Shown one piece after another: positions 27,223-35,043 of a DNA stretch of 64,000 bases. The translations under genes and the position numbers were made by a program. The notes under the pieces were generated by a model that had not been told where the DNA came from, did no database searches, and worked only from the letters and a program-made list of their open reading frames with translations. This DNA comes from Nitrospira sp. (GTDB taxonomy: Bacteria; Nitrospirota; Nitrospiria; Nitrospirales; Nitrospiraceae), in assembly GCA_024998595.1 (NCBI GenBank), contig JACOEK010000009.1, positions 1-64,000 on the forward strand. The letters run 5' to 3'. Position 1 is the stretch's first letter. Each line of letters begins with the position of its first letter.

Positions 27223-28211
27223 TTCGGCGGCATCTCCACGGGACGTTCGACGGCCTGTGTCTGAGATTGCCGACCGGGTGAGGTGCGCTCGATGAACACA
27301 TCGACCTGTTGACCCGCGTACACCGGGAATCCCGGGCGGTCAAATCGATAGATGATTTGAAGGACGCGCGTGTCCACCCGTTCGTTGTTGTCACCGGTCA
27401 GGGATTTTTTAGGGACAATGTACGGTTCGATGCGAACGAAGGTCAGCGGAATAACTTGGGCCGTATTACCCTTCAGGTAGGCGACCGCCGGCCGCTGCGG
27501 GGCGACGAGCGGGGCGTTGACCTCATCCACTTCTGCGCGCACCTGCAATTGTTCCATATCTCCCAGCAGCATGAGCGGCTCGGTCGCGCCAGTCGTCAGT
27601 GCGAATTCTCCGGCCCGGATATTCACCTGCAGGATCGTGCCGGCGCGCGGCGCGCGAACGGTCAGCCGATCCAGAAGCAGTTGGGTTTCGTCCCGTTGTG
27701 CGACGATCTGTTTCAGTGCCGCCTCAAAACGACTCATCGCGCGTTTCGCCATTTCCGCGGCATACCAGGTACGTTTGACATCGTCTTCGCTGACGGCCCG
27801 GCTGTCGCGAACAGATTTCAATCGCTTGAGTTGGGTATCCAGATCGCCGATGCGATATTTTTGCTCTTCCACCTGCGCCTCCGCCGGTGGAATGGCCGCC
27901 TGCCGTGCGACGAGTTGCGCGCGCAAGTCTCGATCGTCCAATTGCAACAGCGGATCGCCCTCGGGCACCCGGTCGCCGACCGCCACAAAGACCTTGGTCA
28001 CCAGCCCCGCAGTCGGCGGACCGATACGCACATTCTCGTTGGCTGCTTCGATAATGCCGCTTGCCGCGACGGTGGTCTCAAAGGGAGACCGGGGTGGTTC
28101 CACGACCGGTGTGGGCATGGGCACGGTATTGCCGGCAGTGAGCACGGACCAGGCGGCGAAGGCCGCGCAAGCCAGCGCGAGCCAGACACTGACACGATTG
28201 AGAATCATCAT
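27219..28211 (-). CDS. HlyD/MacA-type membrane-fusion protein
   Basis: A 330-residue periplasmic adaptor: N-terminal membrane anchor (about residues 5-27), lipoyl-like half (GLVTKVFVAVGDRVPEGDPLLQLDDRDL), a coiled-coil hairpin of about 90 residues, the return lipoyl strand (VRAPRAGTILQVNIRAGEF) and a beta-barrel region. It bridges the ABC permease and the outer-membrane channel. It overlaps the ATPase gene by four bases (ATGA) and the outer-membrane factor likewise. Confidence 0.92.
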   Translation of the reverse strand: MMILNRVSVWLALACAAFAAWSVLTAGNTVPMPTPVVEPPRSPFETTVAASGIIEAANENVRIGPPTAGLVTKVFVAVGDRVPEGDPLLQLDDRDLRAQLVARQAAIPPAEAQVEEQKYRIGDLDTQLKRLKSVRDSRAVSEDDVKRTWYAAEMAKRAMSRFEAALKQIVAQRDETQLLLDRLTVRAPRAGTILQVNIRAGEFALTTGATEPLMLLGDMEQLQVRAEVDEVNAPLVAPQRPAVAYLKGNTAQVIPLTFVRIEPYIVPKKSLTGDNNERVDTRVLQIIYRFDRPGFPVYAGQQVDVFIERTSPGRQSQTQAVERPVEMPPK

Positions 28212-28969
28212 GCGGTCGCCTCTGCGTGAATGGGATGGATGCCCACAATGCGGCCGTCCGTGAGTTCGGCCATGCGATCACCGAAGTGAAACACCCGGCT
28301 GTCGTGGGTGACGACGATGACGCAGCGGTTTGGCGCACGCCCCACGTCACGAATCAATTCCATGATCTTCTGTCCGTTGGGCCCGTCGAGGGCGGCTGTC
28401 GGTTCGTCGCAGACCAGAAGCTGCGGATCGTTGACCAAGGCGCGTGCGACGGCGACGCGCTGTTGTTGTCCGCCGGAGAGATTCCGGGGCAGAAATTCCG
28501 TCCGATCGCCGAGCCCCATGCGTTCCAACATCAGTCGCCCGCGCGAAACAGCCTCAGTCCTCGACAGGCCTTGAATCAACAGCGGGATGGCGACGTTTTC
28601 CGCTGCCGTCAACGCGGGCAAAAGATTGAACTGTTGAAAGACAAATCCCATTCGCTGTCCCCGAAAACTGGTTCGAGTGCCCGCCGTCATGTTGGTGAGC
28701 GAAGCGCCCAGCACTTCGAGTTCGCCGGCGTCGATATCGAGAATGCCGGCAATGGCTGAAAGCAACGTGGTCTTGCCGCCGCCAGATTCTCCGACCAACA
28801 GCAATAATTCGCCGAAATGCACATCGAGGTCGATGCCTTTGAGCACGGTCACCGTGGTATCGCCCGCCCCGAAGGATTTCACCAGGCCGCGCACCTGCAC
28901 CGCCACGGAGGGAGAGGGTTGCTCCTGCGCCGAGGTTCCCTGCTCTACAGATCCATCCATGGACATCAC
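28208..28969 (-). CDS. ABC transporter ATP-binding protein, MacB/LolD/DevA class
   Basis: A 253-residue ATPase with Walker A GESGGGKTT, signature LSGGQQQRVAVARAL and Walker B LLVCDEPTAALDG. These are the MacB/LolD/DevA hallmarks. It drives the separate permease at 28966, unlike MacB, which has both parts in one chain; this is the DevBCA-type layout. The extended N-terminus (MMSMDGSVEQGTSAQEQ) may be shorter in reality, because an ATG nine bases later also exists. Confidence 0.93.
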   Translation of the reverse strand: MMSMDGSVEQGTSAQEQPSPSVAVQVRGLVKSFGAGDTTVTVLKGIDLDVHFGELLLLVGESGGGKTTLLSAIAGILDIDAGELEVLGASLTNMTAGTRTSFRGQRMGFVFQQFNLLPALTAAENVAIPLLIQGLSRTEAVSRGRLMLERMGLGDRTEFLPRNLSGGQQQRVAVARALVNDPQLLVCDEPTAALDGPNGQKIMELIRDVGRAPNRCVIVVTHDSRVFHFGDRMAELTDGRIVGIHPIHAEATA

Positions 28970-30096
28970 CGAAACACGATGGCCGGTTCGAGTCGTGCCA
29001 GTTTGGTAATACTGATCAAGGCTGAGAGCGTGCAGATGCCCAAAAGGGCCACTAACACCAGGAGCAGTAACTGCCAGGTTTCGACGAAGGGCAAGCCACC
29101 GCCCTTGGCGGAAAGAAATCCGAACCCAGTTGCCAGGCCGATGCCGACTCCGTAGCCGGTGAGCCCCACCGTAAACGCCTGCAGAAGGATCATCCGGGCG
29201 AGTGTGAACGTGGAGGCGCCCATGGCTTTGAGCGCGCCGAACTGTTTGAGGTTTTCGACTGTAAACAGATAGAAGGTTTGCCCGGCGATGGCCATGCCGA
29301 CGATGAAGCCCAAGACGATCGTCGTGCCGAAGTTAATGCCGATACCGGTATTCTTGAGGACCCAGCTGATGGTCTTCCAGCCGAACTCCTCAGCGCTGAA
29401 CGCACCCAGTCCGGTTTGTTCGTGGATGCGGGTGGTGACTTCGGTCACGGGCAGTCCGTCAATGGCTTTGGCGAGCACGTAGGAAAGTGTTCGGCGCTCA
29501 CGTGGGACGTAGCGAATGGCGCGTTCGTAGGTGGTATAGACCACGGGGATGTTCGTGAAGCTCTTCTGTGTTTTGGCAATCGCGACCACTCGGGCCAGTT
29601 TGTCATTCAACTCGAAGAGCGTCCCGATCCCGATCACCGAGGGCCCACCCATGCGTTCAACTGCCCATTGATCCAGCACGACGGCGTCAGGCTCCAAAAT
29701 ATCTTCAAACCGCCCTTCCAACACTTCGGCAGGACGTCCGATGAGCGTGGGGGCATCCAATCCGGTCAGCGTGATCTGGTGGTAGTCCCCGTTGGAGAGC
29801 CGTGCCCGTAACACGCCTTTATACAGGGGAACGGCCCACTCGACGCCGGGCACACTCCGCACCCGGTCCACCGCGGTATCGGCGATGGGTTTGACTTCGT
29901 CCACCTGGCCGATTCCAGGGTCGGTCACCCAGATCGGCACGTTAATGTTGCTGATGCTTGATTGCGACCACATCATGAGGCCCCAGAAAATCGATCCCTG
30001 CTGCACGATCAGCATGACCGCAAAAGTTAGCCCGCAGAGCAGCATGAGGTACTTCGCACGATCGCCGAACAGCATCCTGAGCGCCACGTAGTTCAT
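28966..30096 (-). CDS. ABC transporter permease, FtsX/DevC class
   Basis: A 376-residue permease: one N-terminal membrane segment, a periplasmic domain of about 220 residues (MacB_PCD-like) and three C-terminal membrane segments (about residues 250-370). This is the FtsX/DevC arrangement. The ATG at 30096 has GAGG about seven bases upstream and overlaps the stop of the gene before it (ATGA). With DevA- and DevB-like partners and an outer-membrane factor, it forms a tripartite exporter for glycolipid, peptide or drug. Confidence 0.9.
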   Translation of the reverse strand: MNYVALRMLFGDRAKYLMLLCGLTFAVMLIVQQGSIFWGLMMWSQSSISNINVPIWVTDPGIGQVDEVKPIADTAVDRVRSVPGVEWAVPLYKGVLRARLSNGDYHQITLTGLDAPTLIGRPAEVLEGRFEDILEPDAVVLDQWAVERMGGPSVIGIGTLFELNDKLARVVAIAKTQKSFTNIPVVYTTYERAIRYVPRERRTLSYVLAKAIDGLPVTEVTTRIHEQTGLGAFSAEEFGWKTISWVLKNTGIGINFGTTIVLGFIVGMAIAGQTFYLFTVENLKQFGALKAMGASTFTLARMILLQAFTVGLTGYGVGIGLATGFGFLSAKGGGLPFVETWQLLLLVLVALLGICTLSALISITKLARLEPAIVFR

Positions 30097-30509
30097 TCGC
30101 CATCCTCGCCTGCGTGACGGTTCGGGGTGAAGGCCATGACGAGAGGCGCTTGGGGAAGACTGATTTGATCGTGTCGATGAAAGAAGAATGTGCAAATTCG
30201 GGCAATCGGGCAGCCGTGGTGCAGGGCGACCGTCCAGAATCGCCGCACATGCTGGCCATCGGCCCGCTGCACTTCATCCATCAGGCGCAGGGGCCCTGGG
30301 AATGGATGGGCAAAGGTAATTCCCATGGGGGCGAAACGTTCGGCGAGTCCCTCGGTCAGGAAGTCGAGAATGTCTCCGCACCAGGAAAAGCGGCGGCCGT
30401 CTCTGCTCGCCTCGCCCGAGGGAAGCAACTGGCTCTGCCGTTCGGCCACATAGGCCTGAATTTCTCGACTGAGGGATTCTGGCGTCGGCCGTGACGCAAC
30501 GAATTTCAT
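30093..30509 (-). CDS. Hypothetical protein, first gene of the exporter operon
   Basis: A 138-residue soluble protein with no recognised domain. It has no signal peptide and is mixed helix/strand with several Phe/His-rich stretches (FTPNRH, FFFHRHDQ). It overlaps the permease start by four bases, so it belongs to the exporter operon. Its ATG at 30509 is only about 12 bases after the candidate sigma-54 -12 element; if that promoter is real, the mRNA would be nearly leaderless or the true start is further in. Confidence 0.6.
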   Translation of the reverse strand: MKFVASRPTPESLSREIQAYVAERQSQLLPSGEASRDGRRFSWCGDILDFLTEGLAERFAPMGITFAHPFPGPLRLMDEVQRADGQHVRRFWTVALHHGCPIARICTFFFHRHDQISLPQAPLVMAFTPNRHAGEDGE

Positions 30510-30520
30510 GCAGGAGATGA

Positions 30521-30537
30521 GAGCACAGGCAGTGCCA
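30521..30537 (-). promoter_or_regulatory. Candidate sigma-54 promoter of the exporter operon
   Basis: On the minus strand CTGGCACTGCCTGTGCT gives the -24 GG and -12 GC dinucleotides with exactly ten bases between them, and the extended TGGCAC consensus. It lies between the upstream palindrome and the operon. Confidence 0.5.
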
Positions 30538-30664
30538 GTGCAGAAATCATAGGCTTCTCGCTCGCATCCTATTGAAACCGCTGTTGAAACTAGACGGTTA
30601 TGAGATTCGTCAGGGGGTAATCTTTAATGGTATATGCCGAGATATTGGCAGGCTGTCACCAGGA

Positions 30665-30682
30665 GTGCCCATATGCGGGCAG
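30665..30682. promoter_or_regulatory. Candidate enhancer (UAS) for the adjacent sigma-54 activator
   Basis: GTGCCCATATGCGGGCAG is an inverted repeat that matches the copy at 32718-32735 in 16 of 18 bases. It lies directly after the activator's stop codon and about 130-145 bases upstream of the candidate sigma-54 promoter, the usual enhancer distance. Confidence 0.55.
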
Positions 30683-32725
30683 TTAGGAGGCATGTCTCGG
30701 AGGGCGGCTGATATCCAGCTTCTTCATGCGGTGTTGGAGGGTCGACCGTTTCATGCCTAGTTTCTCGGCGGCTCCCTGCGTTCCTGCCAAGATCCAGTTG
30801 GTCCGAACCAACACGTCCATGATGTGCGCGCGTTCCGCCTCCGCCAATGTGCGAGGCGGGGCGGTCCGCTCATGGCTGAGACCGAGACCATCCAGTTCCT
30901 CGAGCGTGAGGATGGATCCCTGACTGACGATCACTGCGCGCTCCATGAGATGTTCCAATTCCCGGACATTTCCCGGCCAGTCGTATGCGGACAGGGCCTT
31001 CAGTGCGGCGCTGTTGATGCGTGTCACCGGTTTGCGATGGCGAAGCCCATATTTCTTGGCAAAGTGGCGAGCCAGCAACGGAATGTCGTCGCGGCGTTCC
31101 CGCAGGGTGGGCAGACGAAGCGGGAAGACGTTCAAACGATAGAACAGATCGGCTCGAAATGCGCCGCGTTTGATCGCTTGTTCCAGATCGACATTCGTCG
31201 CCGCCAGCACGCGCACGTCAACGCGGATGGTGTGGCTTCCCCCGAGCCGATTGAACTCCTGCGCTTCCAGCACGCGCAGTAGTTTCATCTGAACATCGAT
31301 AGGAAGTTCTCCGACTTCGTCGAGAAAAATCGTGCCGCCATGAGCGAGTTCGAATCGGCCCAGCTTGCGGGCCGTCGCACTGGTGAAGGCGCCTTTCTCA
31401 TGGCCGAACAATTCGGATTCGATAAGCGTCGGCGGGAGTGCCGCGCAATTCACGGTCATCAGCGCCTTCTGCCGGCGCGGGGACAGCCGATGAATGGCCT
31501 GGGCAACCAGTTCTTTGCCGGTTCCGGTTTCCCCCGTAATCAGCACCGTGGAATCCGTGGGCGCCACCATTTCGATCGCTCTGAGCGATTTCTGAAGCGC
31601 GGGGCTATCGCCCACAAGGGTTTTCAGATCCAGGGACGCGCCCATGTCTTCGCGCAGGTACACGTTTTCCTGTTCCAGCTGATCCTTCAGTCGTCGGATC
31701 TGGTCATAGGCCGAGAGATTGGTGAGGGCATGGGAGAGGTGAAAGCCGATTTGTTCCGTCAGGGCAAGGTCGCGTTCGGAAAATGCGTTCCGCCGTTTGC
31801 TCCCGATGGCAAGGAATCCGTAGGGTGCTCCATGAACGAGAAGGGGACAGAGCATGGCAGAGAATACCCCGAGGGATTCGAAGTATCGGTGCTCGGCAAA
31901 TTGGTCCTGGTTGTGCCCGGTGAGGAGCAGGGGTTTGCCGGTTCTGAGAATTTCGGCAGCGGCCATGTGCTCGAATGGAAATTGCCGCAAGACGTTATGG
32001 TCGATATCGACACCCTCGCAAGCCACGATCTCGAACCAAGGGTTGTGGGGTTCGCCGACAAATCGCACGAGGCCGGTCACGTCGTGATGAATGACTTCGC
32101 GGAGGATCGGCTCAATCGAATGGATCAGGTTGTCGAGTGTGATGGTGCCCAGCACGACCTGCTTGTTGATCGCGACCAGTGTGTCTCGTTCTTCAGCGGC
32201 AAGCACAGCAGTCAGGACCGGTGCGATGTGCCGGCTCAACACGTCGAGCCATATCCGGTCATCTTCCGAAAACGCTGCCGGTTTTCCAGGCGCTACTGCT
32301 GCGATGACAGCCAGCGTCTTGGTGGTCGCGCCGCTCACGAATTCAGCGGGCATTCTGATCGGAGAGACTAGCACAGAGGTTGCCTGGCAGATGTGAGGCG
32401 CGATCGCTTGGGCTTCAGTCCAGAGCGAGGCGCTGAGATCCTCTGTCAGGATCGCCTGTCCGGCAAGGACCGCTGCTTCCTTGATGGTGCCGGCAGCGGG
32501 TAATTGCGCAATCGGGTAGGCGGTGGAAGCCGGGTCGCGCAAACTCTCGGATACGGGTGAAAAAGCGGCCGTCGTCTCACTGTACAGGTAGAGGCCGACG
32601 ACCTCGCAACCCAGAAGTTTGGTCAACTCCTGCTGGAGTCGTTCATCGAACTGGCGGAGGGTTTTCGCTTGGAGCAAAGCGCTCAGAATGGGAAAGCAAT
32701 CACGTGCGCCAGTCAGGGTGCCCAT
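30683..32725 (-). CDS. Sigma-54-dependent transcriptional activator with two GAF domains
   Basis: A 680-residue enhancer-binding protein. Two GAF domains (about residues 15-160 and 190-345) should sense a small molecule. A predicted helical linker follows. The AAA+ domain (about 375-610) has Walker A GETGTGKE, the sigma-54 contact motif GAFTSA, and FLDEVGELP. A Fis-type helix-turn-helix lies at the end (AAEKLGMKRSTLQHRMKKL). This is the FhlA/NorR/Vnf-type domain order. The ATG at 32725 lies inside a palindrome that recurs upstream of the exporter operon. A longer frame to 32821 overlaps the rqcH gene and lacks a ribosome site. I infer that it activates the exporter operon, and may repress itself. 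Confidence 0.92.
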   Translation of the reverse strand: MGTLTGARDCFPILSALLQAKTLRQFDERLQQELTKLLGCEVVGLYLYSETTAAFSPVSESLRDPASTAYPIAQLPAAGTIKEAAVLAGQAILTEDLSASLWTEAQAIAPHICQATSVLVSPIRMPAEFVSGATTKTLAVIAAVAPGKPAAFSEDDRIWLDVLSRHIAPVLTAVLAAEERDTLVAINKQVVLGTITLDNLIHSIEPILREVIHHDVTGLVRFVGEPHNPWFEIVACEGVDIDHNVLRQFPFEHMAAAEILRTGKPLLLTGHNQDQFAEHRYFESLGVFSAMLCPLLVHGAPYGFLAIGSKRRNAFSERDLALTEQIGFHLSHALTNLSAYDQIRRLKDQLEQENVYLREDMGASLDLKTLVGDSPALQKSLRAIEMVAPTDSTVLITGETGTGKELVAQAIHRLSPRRQKALMTVNCAALPPTLIESELFGHEKGAFTSATARKLGRFELAHGGTIFLDEVGELPIDVQMKLLRVLEAQEFNRLGGSHTIRVDVRVLAATNVDLEQAIKRGAFRADLFYRLNVFPLRLPTLRERRDDIPLLARHFAKKYGLRHRKPVTRINSAALKALSAYDWPGNVRELEHLMERAVIVSQGSILTLEELDGLGLSHERTAPPRTLAEAERAHIMDVLVRTNWILAGTQGAAEKLGMKRSTLQHRMKKLDISRPPRHAS

Positions 32726-32735
32726 ATGTGGGCAC
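32718..32735. promoter_or_regulatory. Palindrome over the activator's start codon
   Basis: GTGCCCATATGTGGGCAC is a near-perfect 18-bp palindrome (one mismatched pair) containing the activator's ATG on the minus strand. The same motif recurs at 30665-30682. Autoregulation is the simplest reading. Confidence 0.55.
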
Positions 32736-32792
32736 TCTAGCACGTCTTGAGTATCGATAGGAAGGCGGAGAGCTGATGGCCACGCGATATCG

Positions 32793-34247
32793 TCACTGCG
32801 CACCTCTCGATTTGAGCGCATCGAGGCGCGGTTTGTCGAGCGTGACGTAGATAGATTTTTCCTGCGTCACGGTCACCGCGCCTGGGGCTTGCCCCTTGGC
32901 TTTTTTGACCCATTTGCGACGGGTATAGATGACATCGCCCTTCCCGCTTTTTTTTAAATCGCTGTAGAGCAGAGCCAAGGTGGCCGCATCTCGTACGGTT
33001 TCGGGTGGTGGCTCTGTGCCCTTGTCCAGCCGCACGACGACATGTGAGCCAGGCGTGCCGCGCGCGTGGAGCCAGAGGTCTTCGCTCTTGGCGTGTCCGA
33101 AGGTGAGCTCGTCATTCTCACGGGCATTGCGGCCGACCAGGATGGGATGCCCGTCTGATGAGACAAAACGCCGGAATGGCCCACGGGATTCCCTGTCGAC
33201 CGCGCGGTTCCGTCGCGGGGCCGGCGTCACTCTTTCCGTAGAGCCGCCCTCCGTACTCGGTGCCTGCCAGGTTCCCTGTTTGATCATTTCCAATTCGGCT
33301 TGGGTCTGCTGAACCTCTGTTTCGATCACCGTCAGGCGTGGCGAAATTTCCCGTTGGGCCGACACGAACTTACGATACTTGGCGAAGTACGCATCCATAT
33401 TGGTCTGCGGTCCTTTAGTGGGATCGAGAGGAATCGTCAGCTCAGGTAGTTGTTCGTCGTAATAGTCCACTACTGACACAGCACTCTGGCCCTTCTTGAG
33501 CAGGCCGAGATTCGCCTTCAACAATTCGCCGTACCGTGCATAGGATTCGTATCGTCCGGCCTGGTCGAGGTCGTGACGAAGCGCGGCCATGCGCCGCAGG
33601 AGTTTTTTGAGATTCTTCCGCAATCCGGATTCCCGCTGCCGGATCTGAGTCTGGTGCGACAGTTCTGCTTCGCGCTCGCGATAGAGTATTTCCAGCCGGG
33701 ATGAAAGCGGAAACGGATTTTGGTCGGTCGGGAGTTGAGGCTCCAGTTCGGGGGCGGCCGGGTCATGTGGAGTGGGGCGGGAGGGTATCGCCGTCGGGGG
33801 TTCATAGGTCTGGCCCACTCTGTCTTTATTGTGCCGGATAGTGGCGACCGTCCGGCCTTCTCCATCGAGAAAGAGCAGATCCCCATTGCGGCTGAAGAGT
33901 TCTGCGATGAGAGATACCGGGCCATCTCGACTGGTGAGATCGAGGCGTACGATTCGGTCGCCGGGGATGTGACAAATGGCGTCGATGCGGGCACCCTGGA
34001 TTCGAGCCCGGAGCAGCTGGCAGAAGGAAGGCGGCGTCGGCGGATTGGGCAGGTGCTGATCGACGAAATGAACCCGCGCCGTGTCGTTCCGCAGGGAGCA
34101 GAGCAGTCGCCGAGTATGTCCGGGGACACGAACCTCTAGGATGAGGGTGTCGGAGAGCGGCTGAGAAATTTTCTGAATCCAGCCGTCGGCCAGCGCCGGT
34201 GCAAATTCTTGGACAATGGAACCAATTTCTGTCGCAGTGAGAGCCAT
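32793..34247 (-). CDS. rqcH: NFACT family protein (RqcH/FbpA-like)
   Basis: A 484-residue NFACT protein, the bacterial counterpart of Rqc2, which binds stalled 50S subunits and adds alanine tails for degradation. The NFACT-N domain starts MALTATEIGSIVQEFAPAL and contains PPTPPSFCQLLRARIQGARI, the family's conserved helix. A coiled-coil middle is followed by the NFACT-R domain (GHAKSEDLWLHARGTPGSHVVVR, about residues 370-395). Bacillus RqcH is longer (about 570), so the helical part is shorter here. Calling it rqcH rests on family, not on the tailing residues. It may be cotranscribed with the activator gene downstream. Confidence 0.88.
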   Translation of the reverse strand: MALTATEIGSIVQEFAPALADGWIQKISQPLSDTLILEVRVPGHTRRLLCSLRNDTARVHFVDQHLPNPPTPPSFCQLLRARIQGARIDAICHIPGDRIVRLDLTSRDGPVSLIAELFSRNGDLLFLDGEGRTVATIRHNKDRVGQTYEPPTAIPSRPTPHDPAAPELEPQLPTDQNPFPLSSRLEILYREREAELSHQTQIRQRESGLRKNLKKLLRRMAALRHDLDQAGRYESYARYGELLKANLGLLKKGQSAVSVVDYYDEQLPELTIPLDPTKGPQTNMDAYFAKYRKFVSAQREISPRLTVIETEVQQTQAELEMIKQGTWQAPSTEGGSTERVTPAPRRNRAVDRESRGPFRRFVSSDGHPILVGRNARENDELTFGHAKSEDLWLHARGTPGSHVVVRLDKGTEPPPETVRDAATLALLYSDLKKSGKGDVIYTRRKWVKKAKGQAPGAVTVTQEKSIYVTLDKPRLDALKSRGAQ

Positions 34248-34576
34248 TTTTGGTACGTCCTGCTAGCTCCCCGACCCATGATGTCGCCGGTTCTTCTTCA
34301 TGGGCTGGAAGCGGGGAGGGAATCTTTTCGCCTGTTTAGCCGATTTTACCCATTTTTGTCCCATGAGACCAATTCGGTCACAATCATCTCAATTCGGCCC
34401 GAACGGATGGGTTTTGGCGTAACAGCCTTTTCCGGCCAATCAATGATCTGCGTCGGAGCTCCGGTGGCATCCACATTGCTTCTCTCCACATCAGCTGGTT
34501 GCTGAGTTGTACGAGTGGGCAACAGATCATCCCGGCTCGAGGGAGATCTCACAGGCTGTCCGAAGGGAGGCGACTC
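34248..34576. other. Divergent intergenic region
   Basis: About 330 bases between the divergent rqcH and zinc-ribbon genes. It should hold both promoters. I see no convincing RNA, repeat or open frame. Confidence 0.4.
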
Positions 34577-34804
34577 ATGACGTGCACGCGATGTGAAGGA
34601 TTAATGGTGATGGACGATTTGGTCGATCTCCAGGAGAGTTATCACCCCATGCGGCTGCGTGGTCACCGGTGCCTTAGTTGCGGCAATGTGGTAGATACGC
34701 TGATTCAACGCCACCGGATGGTCCAGAATTCCCATCTCCGTCCGGTCCGTGCCTCAGTCCCGGAGAAGCCGTTTCTCTTTGATTTGATCAAGCGCACGGC
34801 GTAA
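34577..34804 (+). CDS. Small zinc-ribbon protein
   Basis: A 75-residue protein with two CxxC knuckles, CTRC near the N-terminus and CLSC about 33 residues later (GHRCLSCGNVVD), which should bind one zinc. No further domain is seen. The ATG at 34577 has GGGAGG seven bases upstream. Such proteins are common in this bacterial group; possible roles are nucleic acid or protein binding. A hairpin follows the stop. Confidence 0.8.
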   Translation: MTCTRCEGLMVMDDLVDLQESYHPMRLRGHRCLSCGNVVDTLIQRHRMVQNSHLRPVRASVPEKPFLFDLIKRTA

Positions 34805-34808
34805 ATCG

Positions 34809-34842
34809 CTCCCCCGCGAAGCCGAAGTTGGTTTCGCGGGGA
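34809..34842 (+). terminator. Terminator-like hairpin after the zinc-ribbon gene
   Basis: A GC-rich stem (CCCCGCGAA with TTCGCGGGG and flanking pairs) lies five bases after the stop. The T-run is absent, so termination is possible but not certain. Confidence 0.5.
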
Positions 34843-35043
34843 GGGTCTCCGGGCATCCTTTTCCGCCAGCCAATCCCCACTGCGCTTGCGAGTCTTTTCT
34901 TTACTGCGGCTTTACTGACCCCACGCCTTCACGATCTGTAACCGACGCGGATGTTCCCTGTCATGCTGCCCGCTTGTCAGCGTTCGATCAGTCGCGTAGA
35001 GTGCGCCCGCGGCACTCTCTTTGAGTCAGAAAGGCTGTGAGCG

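Noticed and set aside
31340-32371. Plus-strand frame of 343 codons opposite the sigma-54 activator
   Set aside because: It mirrors the activator's coding strand; the AAA+ and GAF motifs on the minus strand are unambiguous.
34346-34552. Minus-strand 68-codon frame upstream of the zinc-ribbon gene
   Set aside because: It lacks a ribosome site and overlaps the divergent promoter region; codon pattern gives no support.
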